DNA from: Planctomycetota bacterium
GTDB lineage: Bacteria; Planctomycetota; J058
Assembly (NCBI GenBank): GCA_019636275.1
Contig: JAHBXY010000089.1
Location: 1-37,042, forward strand
Direction of reading: 5' to 3'
DNA: 37,042 bases
Shown: positions 7,191 to 16,185 of the stretch, piece after piece
How the letters are laid out: each line of letters begins with the position of its first letter
How positions within the stretch are numbered: position 1 is the first letter of the stretch
The notes under the pieces: model-generated
What the model saw: only the letters and a program-made list of their open reading frames with translations
Database searches by the model: none
Told to the model about the DNA's origin: nothing
Made by a program: the position numbers and the translations under genes

Positions 7191-9719
7191 ATGCGCGCAA
7201 CCCCTCTGGCCATCGCGGCGCTCCTGGCGCTGGCCCCCGTCTCGGCGGGCCAGGGCGAGGGCGCTCCGCCCGCCGCCGACGGGGGCCCGGTCGAGCGCGC
7301 GCGCCGCGCGCGGACCGTCGAGGTCGACGGCGGGACCGCCGGCCGGAGCCCAGGCGACGGGGTGACGCTGGTCGACCAGCGCGCCGAGCGCGTCACCTGG
7401 GTCGTGCGGCCGTCGCCGGCGGCCGGCGGCGCCCTCGGCGGCGTGACCGGGGCCGTGGCCTCGCGCGGGGCCTGGCGCGAGGACCTGCTCCTCCTGCAGT
7501 CGGGGCCGCGCGAGGACGCGCGCCTGGTCGTCGAGGTCGAGCGCAAGGGCAAGGGCGGCGCGCCCGGCGCGCGCTACCTGCTCGACCTGCGCGCCGAGTC
7601 GCTCGTCGTGTTCGTGGCCGTCAAGGGCCTCGACGCGGCGGGCGCCTGGCCGCGCGCCGTCTACGCCGAGGGGCACGTGCGCCTCGTCGTCGAGGCGCCG
7701 CAGGGGCAGGGCGTGATCGAGGCCGAGCAGATCATGCTCGACCTCGGGCGCGAGCGCGCGTTCGTGCGCGACGCCGAGGTGCGCGCCCTCCCGCGCCAGG
7801 CGATCGGGCCGCTCTCGGGCAAGCTGGCCGGGCGGCCGCTCCTCCTGCGCGCCGAGCGGCTGCGCGCCCTGGGCCCCGGGCGCGTCGTCGCCGAGGGCCT
7901 GCTCGCCTCGCCCTGCGACCACGGCGCGCCGCACGTGGCGCTGTCGGCCGACCGCCTCGAGGTCACGTCGACCGAGGACGACCCGGGCCCGCTCTTCGGC
8001 GCGCTCCTGCGCCGCCAGGAGGACCGCGGCGGGTCGGACGCCATGCGCGGGCTGGGCGGGGCCCCGCGCTGGATCGACCTCGACGGCGTGGGCCTCCTCG
8101 TCGTGCCGCCCTTCCGCGACGGGCAGGCCTCGCGCGTGCCCGTCCTGCCGTTCGGCTCGTGGCGCAGCGACTGGCCGGTGCCGAAGGTGCGCTTCGGCCG
8201 CTCGAACCGCCTGGGCACCTTCGGCACGATCGAGCTCGGCCACGGCGTCCTGTCGCTGAAGTCCGACGAGTGGGGAAAGCTCGACGTCAAGGCGCGCGAG
8301 CGCGTCGAGCACTACTCGGAGCGCGGCACTGGCGCCGACCTCGGCCTCGAGTGGGACCACGCCTCGCCCAAGGGGGCGTGGAAGGGCGAGGGCTTCGCGC
8401 GCGCCTTCTTCATGGACGACCGCGCCGACACCGACCGCGTGGGCACGCCCGTCCCCACCGAGCACCGCTTCTGGCTGCGCGGGCTCGTGCGCGAGAAGCT
8501 CCCGGGCAACGTGCAGGTCGACGCCGAGCTGTCGCGGATCTCCGACCGCGGCGTCCTCCTCGAGTACTTCCGCAACGTCGCCCAGTCGGACAAGGAGCAG
8601 GAGACCTACGTCTACGGGCGCTGGTCCGACGACGCCCTGGCCGCGCGCGCGATCGGGCGGTTCCGGCTGAACGACTTCCAGACGCAGCTCGAGCAGGTCC
8701 CCGAGGTGAAGCTCGACTGGATCCACGCGCCGCTGCTCACCGACCCGACCTGGGGCGGGCTGTACCTCGACGTCGCCGCGCGCGGCGGGCAGCTCCGCTT
8801 CCGGCCCGACGAGGACATCGACGTGCGCAGCTACGAGGCCTGGCGCGGCGACCTCGAGGCGACGGTCTCCTACAAGCAGTCGCTCGGGCCGTTCGTCCTG
8901 CGCGCCTGGGGTGGGGCGCGCGAGTCGGCCTGGAGCGCGCGCGCCGCGAGCGACGACCCGATCGACCGCTTCTCGGCGCACGCCGGCTGGAACGTCGCCA
9001 CGACGCTCTGGCGCGAGGGGCGCGCCCCGCTCTGGGGCGGGGTCCTGCGCCACGAGATCGTCCCCGAGGCGGGCACGCGCCACGTGTTCAGGACCTCGCG
9101 GGACCCGACGGAGCTCCTGCCGTTCGACGACGTCGAGCAGCTCGTCGACACCGACCACGCCTTCCTGCGCCTGCGCAGCCGCCTGCTCACCGACCTCGCC
9201 GGGCGGCGCCACAAGCTCCTCGACGTGGCGGTGGAGACGCGCTACTTCCTCTCCGACCGCGGGCGCGACGTGGCGCGCAGCTGGGGCTCGCTCCTCTACG
9301 ACATTCGCCTCGACCCCACGCCCTGGCTGTCCCTTCGCGCGCGCGGCGAGCACGACCTCAACGACGGGCGGCTGCTCTCGTTCGACGTCATGGGCAGCGC
9401 CACCTTCGGCCCGGTCACGGCCTCGGCCGGCTGGCGCGACCTGCCCGGGCTGGCGCGGGCGGTCAACTGGTCGCTCGAGCTGCAGCTCACGCCCGCGTGG
9501 ACGGTCGGCTTCGCGCAGCAGTACGACTTCGTCAGCGACCGCTTCCTCTTCCACCGCGCCCGCGTCGTGCGGCGCTTCCACTGCCTGGCGCTCGAGCTGG
9601 CCTTCACCTACAACCCGCTCCAGGACGACATGGCGGCCTCGTTCGCCCTCGACCTCGCGCCGCTCCTCGGCGGCGACCAGGCGGCGTTCGAGCGGGACCG
9701 CTGGCGAGAGCTCTACTGA
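7191..9719 (+). CDS. lptD: LptD-like LPS-assembly outer membrane protein
   Basis: The ATG at 7191 gives 842 residues beginning with a signal peptide (core LAIAALLALAPVSAG). The first third is an OstA/LptA-like periplasmic region: AEGHVRLVVEAPQGQGVIEA, then LLASPCDHGAPHVALSADR, which matches the Cys-containing strand seen before LptD barrels. The rest is a long aromatic-rich beta-barrel with LptD landmarks such as LPFGSWRSDWPVPKVRFG, SDKEQETYVYGRW and RLNDFQTQLEQVPEVKLDW, and a final aromatic strand. The protein would insert lipopolysaccharide into the outer leaflet, with Lpt partners encoded elsewhere. It is transcribed divergently from the redox operon. Only one Cys is visible in the OstA-like region, so the classical LptD disulfides seem absent. 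The family is well supported; the divergent sequence means orthology is not proven. Confidence 0.82.
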   Translation: MRATPLAIAALLALAPVSAGQGEGAPPAADGGPVERARRARTVEVDGGTAGRSPGDGVTLVDQRAERVTWVVRPSPAAGGALGGVTGAVASRGAWREDLLLLQSGPREDARLVVEVERKGKGGAPGARYLLDLRAESLVVFVAVKGLDAAGAWPRAVYAEGHVRLVVEAPQGQGVIEAEQIMLDLGRERAFVRDAEVRALPRQAIGPLSGKLAGRPLLLRAERLRALGPGRVVAEGLLASPCDHGAPHVALSADRLEVTSTEDDPGPLFGALLRRQEDRGGSDAMRGLGGAPRWIDLDGVGLLVVPPFRDGQASRVPVLPFGSWRSDWPVPKVRFGRSNRLGTFGTIELGHGVLSLKSDEWGKLDVKARERVEHYSERGTGADLGLEWDHASPKGAWKGEGFARAFFMDDRADTDRVGTPVPTEHRFWLRGLVREKLPGNVQVDAELSRISDRGVLLEYFRNVAQSDKEQETYVYGRWSDDALAARAIGRFRLNDFQTQLEQVPEVKLDWIHAPLLTDPTWGGLYLDVAARGGQLRFRPDEDIDVRSYEAWRGDLEATVSYKQSLGPFVLRAWGGARESAWSARAASDDPIDRFSAHAGWNVATTLWREGRAPLWGGVLRHEIVPEAGTRHVFRTSRDPTELLPFDDVEQLVDTDHAFLRLRSRLLTDLAGRRHKLLDVAVETRYFLSDRGRDVARSWGSLLYDIRLDPTPWLSLRARGEHDLNDGRLLSFDVMGSATFGPVTASAGWRDLPGLARAVNWSLELQLTPAWTVGFAQQYDFVSDRFLFHRARVVRRFHCLALELAFTYNPLQDDMAASFALDLAPLLGGDQAAFERDRWRELY

Positions 9720-9789
9720 CGGGGCAGGGTTCGGGGGGCCGAGCTCTCGGTGACCTCGGTGTATCCTCGGTGCCCCCCCGGAGGCCCCC

Positions 9790-10182
9790 ATGGACCCGCA
9801 GGTCGTCTCCACCCCGCACGCGCCGGCCGCGATCGGGCCCTACTCGCAGGCGCTCATCGCCGGCGACCTCGTCTTCTGCTCGGGCCAGATCGCCCTGCGC
9901 CCGGACGGGACGCTCGAGCAGGGCGACGTCGCGGCCGAGACGCGGCAGGTCCTCACCAACCTGCGCGCCGTCCTCGAGGCGGCCGGGGCGGGGCTGGGGC
10001 GGGTCGTCAAGACCACGGTCTTCCTGCGCGACATGGCGGACTTCCAGGCCATGAACGCCGTCTACGCGGAGTTCTTCCCCGCGCCGGCGCCGGCGCGGTC
10101 GACCGTGGCCGTGGCAGGCCTGCCGCGCGGCGTGCGGGTCGAGGTGGAGGCGGTCGCGCTGCGCGGCGCGTTGACAGGCTGA
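9790..10182 (+). CDS. ridA: RidA family reactive-intermediate deaminase
   Basis: The ATG at 9790 is preceded by GGAGG 6 nt upstream and gives 130 residues, the usual length for this family. RidA proteins hydrolyse enamine/imine intermediates released by PLP enzymes such as threonine dehydratase. Recognisable parts are AAIGPYSQALIAGDLVFCSG, then VFLRDMADFQAMNAVYAEFF, and PARSTVAVAGLPRG, with R103 as the substrate carboxylate-binding arginine. It is cytoplasmic and forms a homotrimer in known members. It lies 70 nt after the LptD-like gene and its stop is close to the next gene, so co-transcription with the nuclease gene is likely. Confidence 0.95.
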   Translation: MDPQVVSTPHAPAAIGPYSQALIAGDLVFCSGQIALRPDGTLEQGDVAAETRQVLTNLRAVLEAAGAGLGRVVKTTVFLRDMADFQAMNAVYAEFFPAPAPARSTVAVAGLPRGVRVEVEAVALRGALTG

Positions 10183-10226
10183 TGCCCCCCGGTCACGATG
10201 AGGCCCCGAGGAAAACGTCCCCACCG

Positions 10227-10817
10227 ATGCCCGAGCAGCTGCACAAGATCTCGATCAAGAAGGTCCTCGGGCCGATCAACGCCGGCACGGCGGTGCTCCT
10301 CGGCAACGACGAGAAGACCTTCGTCATGTTCATCGGCACCTACGAGGGCGCGGCGATCCTGCGCGAGCTGAACGACGAGACGCCGCCGCGGCCAATGACC
10401 CACGACCTGCTCAGCTACGTGCTGTCGGGGTTCGACATCACGGTGAAGCAGATCGTGATCTCGGACATCGTCGACAACACCTTCTGCGCCACGCTCGTGC
10501 TCGAGCAGAAGTGCGTGGGCAAGAACGCCGAGTGGAGCGGCAAGCGCAACGAGGTGCGCATCGACGCGCGCCCGTCGGATTGCCTCGTCCTGGCCCTCAA
10601 GGAGAAGGTGGACATCTGGGCCACCTCCGCCGTCCTGGAGAAGGTCCACGACATCTCCGAAGGCGTGCAGTTCGGCGGGCTCCAGGGGGCCAAGCCCCAG
10701 GGGCCGTTCGGCCTGAAGGAGCTCGACCTCAGCGGCCTCAAGGACCAGCTCGAGAGCTTCAACATCGACGACATGCTCGAGAAGGACCCCGAGGACGCCG
10801 AGGAGGACGACGAGTAG
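10227..10817 (+). CDS. Bifunctional nuclease family protein (DUF151)
   Basis: The ATG at 10227 gives 196 residues. An in-frame ATG at 10182 overlaps the RidA stop (TGATG) and would add 15 residues; neither start has a strong ribosome binding site. The BFN/DUF151 domain fills residues 1-140: ISIKKVLGPINAGTAVLLGN, LRELNDETPPRPMTHDLL, then NEVRIDARPSDCLVLALKEK and SAVLEKVHDI, the family's best-conserved core. Family members have reported RNase and DNase activity, and relatives form part of UvrB/UvrC-like architectures. The tail is a highly acidic segment (KDPEDAEEDDE). It sits next to a uracil-DNA glycosylase gene, which is compatible with a nucleic-acid maintenance role. Confidence 0.9.
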   Translation: MPEQLHKISIKKVLGPINAGTAVLLGNDEKTFVMFIGTYEGAAILRELNDETPPRPMTHDLLSYVLSGFDITVKQIVISDIVDNTFCATLVLEQKCVGKNAEWSGKRNEVRIDARPSDCLVLALKEKVDIWATSAVLEKVHDISEGVQFGGLQGAKPQGPFGLKELDLSGLKDQLESFNIDDMLEKDPEDAEEDDE

Positions 10818-10852
10818 CCGGCGCCGTCGGTCCCATCGGCGATCATGGCGCC

Positions 10853-11704
10853 ATGAGCGACGACGTCCTCGACCCGTCGGACCCCTCGGCCGAGCTGGCC
10901 TGGCTGGCCGCGCAGGCGCGCGGCCAGCTCGAGCTGGACCGGCTCCTCGGCGTGCCCGCCGCCCTCGTCCCGCCGTTGCGGCCGCTCGACGCCCGCCCGC
11001 GCGTCGTCGCGCCCCCGGTCGTCGCGCCCCCGCCGCGCGTCGCGGCCCCCGCGCCCGCGGCGCCGCCGGCCCCGGCCAGCGACGAGGACCTCGCCGCGCT
11101 CGCCGCGCGCCGCCGCGAGGCGGAGGGCAAGCTCGACGCCCTCGCCCGGCGCATGGCCGGCTGCACGAAGTGCCGCCTGAGCGAGGGGCGCAACCAGCTC
11201 GTCTTCGGGCAGGGCGACGCGGCGGCCGAGGTGGCCTTCGTGGGCGAGGGTCCGGGCTACCACGAGGACCAGGAGGGCCTGGCCTTCGTCGGCAAGGCGG
11301 GCGAGCTCCTGACGAAGATGATCCAGGCCATGGGCCTCGAGCGCGACGAGGTGTTCATCGCGAACGTCGTGAAGTGCCGTCCGCCCGGCAACCGCACGCC
11401 CGCCCCCGACGAGATGGCCACCTGCCTGCCGTTCCTCCAGGAGCAGCTCGAGGCCGTCCGCCCGAAGGTGATCTGCGCCCTGGGCAAGATCGCCGCCGTG
11501 GGCCTCGGGCTCATCGCGGCCGACGAGGCGCTCGGCCGCAACCGCGGCCAGTTCCGCGACTGGCGCGGCACGCCGGTGATGATCACGTACCACCCGGCGT
11601 ACCTGCTGCGGAACCCGGCCGACAAGCGCAAGGCCTGGGAGGACCTGCAGAAGCTGTTCCCGCTCATCACGCGTCGGCGGGCGGCCGGCTCATCGCAGGC
11701 CTGA
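10853..11704 (+). CDS. udg: Family 4 uracil-DNA glycosylase, [4Fe-4S]
   Basis: The ATG at 10853 gives 283 residues. The first 95 are a Pro/Ala-rich extension ending in a short charged helix; the catalytic domain follows. It removes uracil from DNA as the first step of base excision repair. The four cluster cysteines are C104 and C107 (GCTKCRLSEG), C175 (VVKCRPPGNRTP) and C191 (EMATC), with family-4 spacing. The catalytic motif GEGPGYHEDQEGLAFVGKAG and the HPAYLL motif near the C-terminus are present. SPO1 DNA-polymerase-related family members share this fold, but the full cluster and motifs favour a true glycosylase. The gene follows the nuclease gene by 35 nt. Confidence 0.93.
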   Translation: MSDDVLDPSDPSAELAWLAAQARGQLELDRLLGVPAALVPPLRPLDARPRVVAPPVVAPPPRVAAPAPAAPPAPASDEDLAALAARRREAEGKLDALARRMAGCTKCRLSEGRNQLVFGQGDAAAEVAFVGEGPGYHEDQEGLAFVGKAGELLTKMIQAMGLERDEVFIANVVKCRPPGNRTPAPDEMATCLPFLQEQLEAVRPKVICALGKIAAVGLGLIAADEALGRNRGQFRDWRGTPVMITYHPAYLLRNPADKRKAWEDLQKLFPLITRRRAAGSSQA

Positions 11705-12036
11705 GCAGCCTTGAGCTCCTTCGCGCCGCATTGGAGTCACTGGCCCAAGCGAGCGATGGGGAGGCGCGGAGCGGGCCGAACGCCCTCGCCCGGGCACCTG
11801 CGCCGATCGCGCCCCCCTCGCGAGCGCATCATCCATCGCAGAGACATCCCGATGACATCCTCGACACACGCACGGGACGCGCGTGTGGCCATTGGTTACG
11901 TCGTCGTGCGCGTGTCATCGGACCCCCGAAGGGGTCTCACCCAATGCGCGCGTCGAGGCGGACCGTCGGGGAGGGGCCTTTGGGCCTAGCGGCCACGGCT
12001 CAAGCAGTTAGGCGACGTTTCCAGCCGCAGAGCGGC
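11705..12036. other. Intergenic region between the glycosylase and pilM-like genes
   Basis: No gene is supported here. A plus-strand open frame at 11711-11989 lacks a ribosome binding site and protein-like sequence. The region holds the structured element at 11849-11936 and ends at the promoter of the next operon. Confidence 0.5.
11849..11936 (+). ncRNA. Candidate structured RNA element (two adjacent stems)
   Basis: GACACACGCAC (11863-11873) pairs with GTGCGCGTGTC (11906-11916) over 11 bp with one A-C mismatch. CCGAT (11849-11853) pairs with ATCGG (11917-11921) as an outer stem; CCGATGACA with TGTCATCGG is an alternative 9-bp pairing. Directly next to it is GACCCC-CGAA-GGGGTC (11921-11936). 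The arrangement could be a small RNA, the end of the upstream transcript, or a folded remnant. No known family is recognised. Confidence 0.3.
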
Positions 12037-12065
12037 TTGACACGCACCGGGCCTCCCTCTAGAAT
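12037..12065 (+). promoter_or_regulatory. Sigma70-type promoter for the PilM operon
   Basis: A perfect TTGACA (12037-12042), a 17-nt spacer, and TAGAAT (12060-12065, five of six bases) lie 78 nt before the ATG at 12144. This is the best promoter match in the window. Confidence 0.75.
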
Positions 12066-12143
12066 CCCCGCCTGCTTCGTAAACCCTTTGGGCACTTGGA
12101 TCTCTGGGCGCCGAGCTGAGCCTGCGGCACCACGGGGGGCGCT

Positions 12144-14036
12144 ATGGCTGCCGTCTGGGGCATAGACATCGGGAAGGCGGCCCTGAAGGCCGTCAAGCTG
12201 CGCCGGACCAAGGAAGGGCTGGAGATCAAGGCGGTCGAGCACATCGCCTATCCAGCCGAGGACGATGAGGAGCAGAAGAGCGAGCACGTCAACGACGCGC
12301 TCCGCCAGTTCCTCATCAAGCACAAGGTCGGCTCCGACCAGGTGGTCGTGGCCATCGCCGGCCTGCACGCCTTCAGCCGGTTCATCAAGCTGCCGCCGGT
12401 CGACGGGACCAAGCTCACGCAGATGGTCCGCATGGAGGCGCAGCAGCAGATCCCCTTCCCGATCGCCGAGGTGAACTGGGACTGGGTGAAGATCGACCGG
12501 GAGTACGCGCCCGGCGAGGAGGTCGAGGTCGGGATCTTCGCCTCGCGCTCGGAGCTGATCGACGGCTTCCTGCGCGACCTGCGCGAGGTGAACGCCGCGC
12601 CCGACGTGGTGACGATCGCCCCGCTCGCCGTCTACAACTTCGTCCGCTACAACCGCGAGACGGAGGAGGGCGCGACGATCATCCTCGACATTGGGTCGGA
12701 GCACACCGACCTGGTGATCATGGACGGCGAGCGCTTCTGGATCCGCAACCTGCGCATCGCCGGCAACGACATCACCAAGGCGCTGGCCGAGCGCTTCAAG
12801 GTGCCGTTCGCCGAGGCGGAGAAGCTCAAGCGCCAGGCGTCGAAGAGCGAGCAGTCGAAGAAGATCTTCAGCGCCATGGAGTCGGTGCTCAAGGACCTCG
12901 TGGGCGAGGTGCACCGCTCGGTCGGCTTCTTCAAGAGCCAGGCCGACGACCTCGAGATCAAGCGCATGGTCCTGCTCGGCGACGGGGCCAAGCTGAAGAA
13001 CGCGACGAAGTACCTGTCGGAGCAGCTCGGCTACGACGTCGAGCGCGTGCAGCAGCTCGAGCAGGACAAGTTCATCATCGACCCCGAGGTCGACCTCGAC
13101 GTCCTGAAGAACCACCTGCTCGGCTTCGGCGTGTCCTTCGGCCTGGCGATCCAGGGGGTCGGCCTGGCGCGGTGCGCGATTGACCTCGCCCCCGAGGACG
13201 TCAAGATCAACTCGCAGCTGCGCACCAAGGCGCCGTTCGCGCTGGCCGCGGCGGCCTGCGCCTGGGGCGCCCTGGTCCTCGGCCACATGTCGGTGTCGAG
13301 CGCGACCGACAAGGTGAACAAGACGGTCGACTCGGCCAAGGCCCTGACGCGCTTCCAGGAGGTGCAGAACCAGGCCCAGGCGGTCAAGGACGTCAGCGCC
13401 GTCGAGGCGCAGGCCGTGCCGCTCACCGCTCTGGGCGAGGGCCGCACGTTCATGCTCGAGCTCATGTCGGCGCTCAACGACGTCCTCCCGCGGGAGAACG
13501 CCAGGCTGCCCGACATTCCGGCCGACTGGCTGGACCGCGAGCTGCCGCAGCAGCTCCAGCAGTTCAAGGGCGCGCTCGAGCGCGACAAGACGCACGAGAA
13601 GAAGATCTGGCTGCTCGAGATGAACGTCACCGAGCGGACGGAGGATGCGGCCGGCGGCGCGGGCGGCTTCGGCGAGCCGACGCCCGCGCGCGGGCCCGTG
13701 CGCAAGTTCTTCCGGGTCGAGCTGCTCGTCGCCAAGGCGCTGCCGCAGGGCAAGCAGGACTTCACCATCCGCGACGAGATCCGCGCCGAGTTCGTGGGCC
13801 CGCTCGTGGCGCGCCTCTCCGGCGCCCCGTTCTTCATCCGCGACGGCGAGCGCACGCCGGCCGCCTACGGCGAGGCCTCGGTCGGGACGCTGGCGCGGCT
13901 CTACCAGCTCCACCCCGCGGCGCAGCAGGAGCCCGGCCGCGGCCAGGCCTTCCCGTGCATCGCGGTCCCCATCAAGTTCGAGGTCGGGCTGGCCAAGGCC
14001 GCCCCGCCGCCGCCGCCGCCCGCGGAGGGAGAGTAG
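12144..14036 (+). CDS. pilM: PilM-like actin-fold protein fused to a PilN-like membrane region
   Basis: The ATG at 12144 gives 630 residues. Residues 1-350 are a PilM/FtsA-type ATPase fold: WGIDIGKAALKAVKL (phosphate-1), ILDIGSEHTDLVIMDG near 180 (phosphate-2), and VLLGDGAKLKNATKYL near 275 (adenosine site). EAQQQIPFPIAEVNWD is typical of PilM. One membrane span lies near 364-385 (core PFALAAAACAWGALVLG). About 245 residues follow, starting with a heptad-rich segment, as in the PilN inner-membrane partner. PilM normally binds the cytoplasmic tail of PilN, so a fusion of the two roles is plausible. The tail is Pro-rich (KAAPPPPPPAEGE). It leads an operon with two single-TM proteins and is followed by a secretin, which indicates a type IV pilus or type II-like machine. 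No ATPase, pilin or peptidase gene is in the window. Confidence 0.88.
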   Translation: MAAVWGIDIGKAALKAVKLRRTKEGLEIKAVEHIAYPAEDDEEQKSEHVNDALRQFLIKHKVGSDQVVVAIAGLHAFSRFIKLPPVDGTKLTQMVRMEAQQQIPFPIAEVNWDWVKIDREYAPGEEVEVGIFASRSELIDGFLRDLREVNAAPDVVTIAPLAVYNFVRYNRETEEGATIILDIGSEHTDLVIMDGERFWIRNLRIAGNDITKALAERFKVPFAEAEKLKRQASKSEQSKKIFSAMESVLKDLVGEVHRSVGFFKSQADDLEIKRMVLLGDGAKLKNATKYLSEQLGYDVERVQQLEQDKFIIDPEVDLDVLKNHLLGFGVSFGLAIQGVGLARCAIDLAPEDVKINSQLRTKAPFALAAAACAWGALVLGHMSVSSATDKVNKTVDSAKALTRFQEVQNQAQAVKDVSAVEAQAVPLTALGEGRTFMLELMSALNDVLPRENARLPDIPADWLDRELPQQLQQFKGALERDKTHEKKIWLLEMNVTERTEDAAGGAGGFGEPTPARGPVRKFFRVELLVAKALPQGKQDFTIRDEIRAEFVGPLVARLSGAPFFIRDGERTPAAYGEASVGTLARLYQLHPAAQQEPGRGQAFPCIAVPIKFEVGLAKAAPPPPPPAEGE

Positions 14037-14038
14037 CC

Positions 14039-15079
14039 ATGGCCGCGATCGACCCGAAGGAGCTCCTCAAGAGGAACAAGCTCCTCGTCGGCGGGTACGT
14101 GCTGGCGATCGTCCCGATCGTCCTGTGGTTCGTCGTCGTCGCCGGGGCCCAGGACGAGTACAAGAAGGCCACGGCCAAGCTGACCGGCTCGGCGCGGGCC
14201 GCGTCGACGATGGCCAAGAACATCTCCACCAACAACCCCGACAGCCCGGTCTACACCGACGGCGACGTCGAGCGGCTCAAGCAGAAGCAGGACCTCTACG
14301 CGCGGGAGCTCGCCGCCCTGGTGCAGGTCGTCAACGGCGCCGACGTCGAGCTGGAGCGCTGGTTCGACGCCTTCAAGGACCTCAAGGACGCGCCCACGCT
14401 CTCGGACTTCATCACCGAGTCGAACAAGCAGGCGGGCCTCCTGGCGGAGAAGTACAAGCCCGTCGTCACTGGCCCCGACGGGACGGTGCACGTCTACAAC
14501 GAGCCGCCGACCGGCGGCGCGCTGCGGACCTCCCAGAAGCGCTTCTGGATCCAGGAGGCGATCCTCGAGGCCCTGACGCAGGCGCAGGCGGGCGACGCCA
14601 ACGCGCCCGTCCGGCCCATGCCCATCCGGCTCGTGCAGAAGATCGACTTCCCCATCCCCCCGCAGGAGCGCACCGACAAGCCGCAGGCGATCGAGCGCAT
14701 CCCGGCGCGCGTGACCATCTCCTGCCCGTTCCCGCGCATCCCGCTGGTCGTGCGCGAGCTCCTCTCGCGCAAGATCCCCATGCGGGTCGCCGGCATGCGC
14801 GTGGTGCAGGAGCCCTTCTCCTACGAGAGCACCGACCCGCGCTTCGCCCACTTCGCCGAGACGCGGCCTCGCTTCTCGGTCGACGGGCGCGAGTACGTCT
14901 TCCCGCAGGAGGCCTACACGGCGACGCTCCTGTCGAAGGAGGCCTACCGCGGCCAGGAGCACTGGCTCCCCGAGCCGCCGGTGAAGGTCGAGCTGACGCT
15001 CGAGACCTACGACATCAACCCCGCGGGGCTGCCCAAGGCCGCGCCGCCCGCGCAGGACTCCGACGAGGGGGGGAACTAG
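14039..15079 (+). CDS. Single-TM accessory protein of the PilM cluster (PilO-like position)
   Basis: The ATG at 14039 starts 2 nt after the pilM-like stop, with GGAGGG upstream, and gives 346 residues. A short cytoplasmic N-terminus (DPKELLKRNK) is followed by one membrane span (core GGYVLAIVPIVLWFVVVAGA, about 18-37). A coiled-coil-like segment with QKQDLYARELAALVQ comes next. The large periplasmic part includes ARVTISCPFPRIPLVVREL near 225-245, a compact domain resembling the ferredoxin-like core of PilO in layout. I do not recognise it by sequence alone. Position, topology and size support a PilO-like inner-membrane role linking PilM/PilN to the secretin. The Asp/Glu-rich end (DSDEGGN) is followed by the next gene after 2 nt. 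Confidence 0.7.
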   Translation: MAAIDPKELLKRNKLLVGGYVLAIVPIVLWFVVVAGAQDEYKKATAKLTGSARAASTMAKNISTNNPDSPVYTDGDVERLKQKQDLYARELAALVQVVNGADVELERWFDAFKDLKDAPTLSDFITESNKQAGLLAEKYKPVVTGPDGTVHVYNEPPTGGALRTSQKRFWIQEAILEALTQAQAGDANAPVRPMPIRLVQKIDFPIPPQERTDKPQAIERIPARVTISCPFPRIPLVVRELLSRKIPMRVAGMRVVQEPFSYESTDPRFAHFAETRPRFSVDGREYVFPQEAYTATLLSKEAYRGQEHWLPEPPVKVELTLETYDINPAGLPKAAPPAQDSDEGGN

Positions 15080-15081
15080 CC

Positions 15082-16116
15082 ATGGACCCGAAGCTGCTCG
15101 CCCTCAAGCTCTTCGACAAGGTGGTCCTGGCCGGGTTCGCGGTGTGGCTGGTCCTGGCCGCCAAGGGCATGGTCACCCAGCCTCCGGAGCTGGGGCTGAA
15201 GGACCAGCTCGACAAGGACCTGCGCTCGATCGGCGAGCACATGAAGGGCACGACGGTGCCCGTCGCGGGCGACCCGGGCTGGCGCGCCAAGCTCGAGGGC
15301 CAGCTCGGCGCCGGGGCGGTCCCGTCGGCGAAGCCGGCCGCGACCTGGCTGTTCCACCGCCGCCCCGGCTTCCTGCACAACATCTTCGTCGAGCGCGTCA
15401 CGTTCCGCTGCAAGCACGGGGCGCCGACCGACGTCGCGGCCGACGCCTCGCAGCGCGGGCAGGTCGTCGTGCGCTGGAAGCCGTCGCTCGAGAACGAGTA
15501 CGTGCTCTGCACCTACGAGCTCCTGCGGCGCACCGGCGAGACCGGCGACTGGCAGGTCATCTACACCGCCGGCCCGGGCACGACGGAGTACGTCGACTCC
15601 AAGGTCGCCCCGCGGACGGAGTACTTCTACAAGGTGCTCTCGATCGCGGAGCCCGACCAGGACAGCCCGGTCGTGCAGCGCCACGGCATGAAGCTGAAGG
15701 ACGACGAGCTGCGTCGCGAGAGCAGCGAGCACGGGCCGGTGCGCACGCAGCGGGACATCTACGTGATCCCGCAGTCGGTCATCCCGGTCACCGAGGAGGA
15801 CCTCATCCGCGACCCGAACGCCAAGGCGTCGGCGCAGCTCCGCGTCTACAAGTGGGACCCCGAGACGTCGACGTTCCAGAACCAGGTGTTCCCGAACGTC
15901 CGGCTCGAGCAGCCGATCGGCGAGAAGAAGAAGCTCCGCGGCGGGCGCGAGTTCGACTTCACCACCGGCGCCGTGCTCGAGGACGTGCGCCACGAGTCGC
16001 GGCCGCACCCGACGATCCCCGGCCACCAGCAGAAGGTCGGCGTGATCCGCATCCGCTTCGCCGACGGCTCCACCGAGGAGTTCAACGACAAGGAGAAGCC
16101 GGCCGAGTTGCAGTAG
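15082..16116 (+). CDS. Single-TM protein of the PilM cluster with a fibronectin III-like segment
   Basis: The ATG at 15082 is 2 nt after the previous stop and gives 344 residues. One N-terminal span (core VVLAGFAVWLVLAA, about 14-28) anchors a periplasmic or extracytoplasmic part. Residues about 105-200 look like a fibronectin type III or similar beta-sandwich: TFRCKHGAPTDVAADASQ, VVVRWKPSLENEYVLCTYEL, then GTTEYVDSKVAPRTEYFYKV. The C-terminal third is charged and beta-rich (RLEQPIGEKKKLRGGREFDF). It holds the place where PilP, the secretin-contacting lipoprotein, lies in classical operons, but shows no lipobox or sequence match to PilP. Function inferred from context only. Confidence 0.65.
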   Translation: MDPKLLALKLFDKVVLAGFAVWLVLAAKGMVTQPPELGLKDQLDKDLRSIGEHMKGTTVPVAGDPGWRAKLEGQLGAGAVPSAKPAATWLFHRRPGFLHNIFVERVTFRCKHGAPTDVAADASQRGQVVVRWKPSLENEYVLCTYELLRRTGETGDWQVIYTAGPGTTEYVDSKVAPRTEYFYKVLSIAEPDQDSPVVQRHGMKLKDDELRRESSEHGPVRTQRDIYVIPQSVIPVTEEDLIRDPNAKASAQLRVYKWDPETSTFQNQVFPNVRLEQPIGEKKKLRGGREFDFTTGAVLEDVRHESRPHPTIPGHQQKVGVIRIRFADGSTEEFNDKEKPAELQ

Positions 16117-16147
16117 GCGGCCGACCGACGATCGACGTCGAAGCGAG

Positions 16148-16170
16148 CGGGGAGGCCTCGGGCCTCCCCG
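16148..16170 (+). terminator. GC hairpin after the PilM operon
   Basis: CGGGGAGGCC (16148-16157) pairs perfectly with GGCCTCCCCG (16161-16170) around a TCG loop, 31 nt past the stop. No U-tract follows, as with the other strong hairpins in this window. Confidence 0.55.
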
Positions 16171-16185
16171 CGCGCGCGTACGGAT

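Noticed and set aside
11711..11989. 92-codon plus-strand ORF after the glycosylase gene
   Set aside because: No ribosome binding site, unnatural composition, and it spans the structured element.
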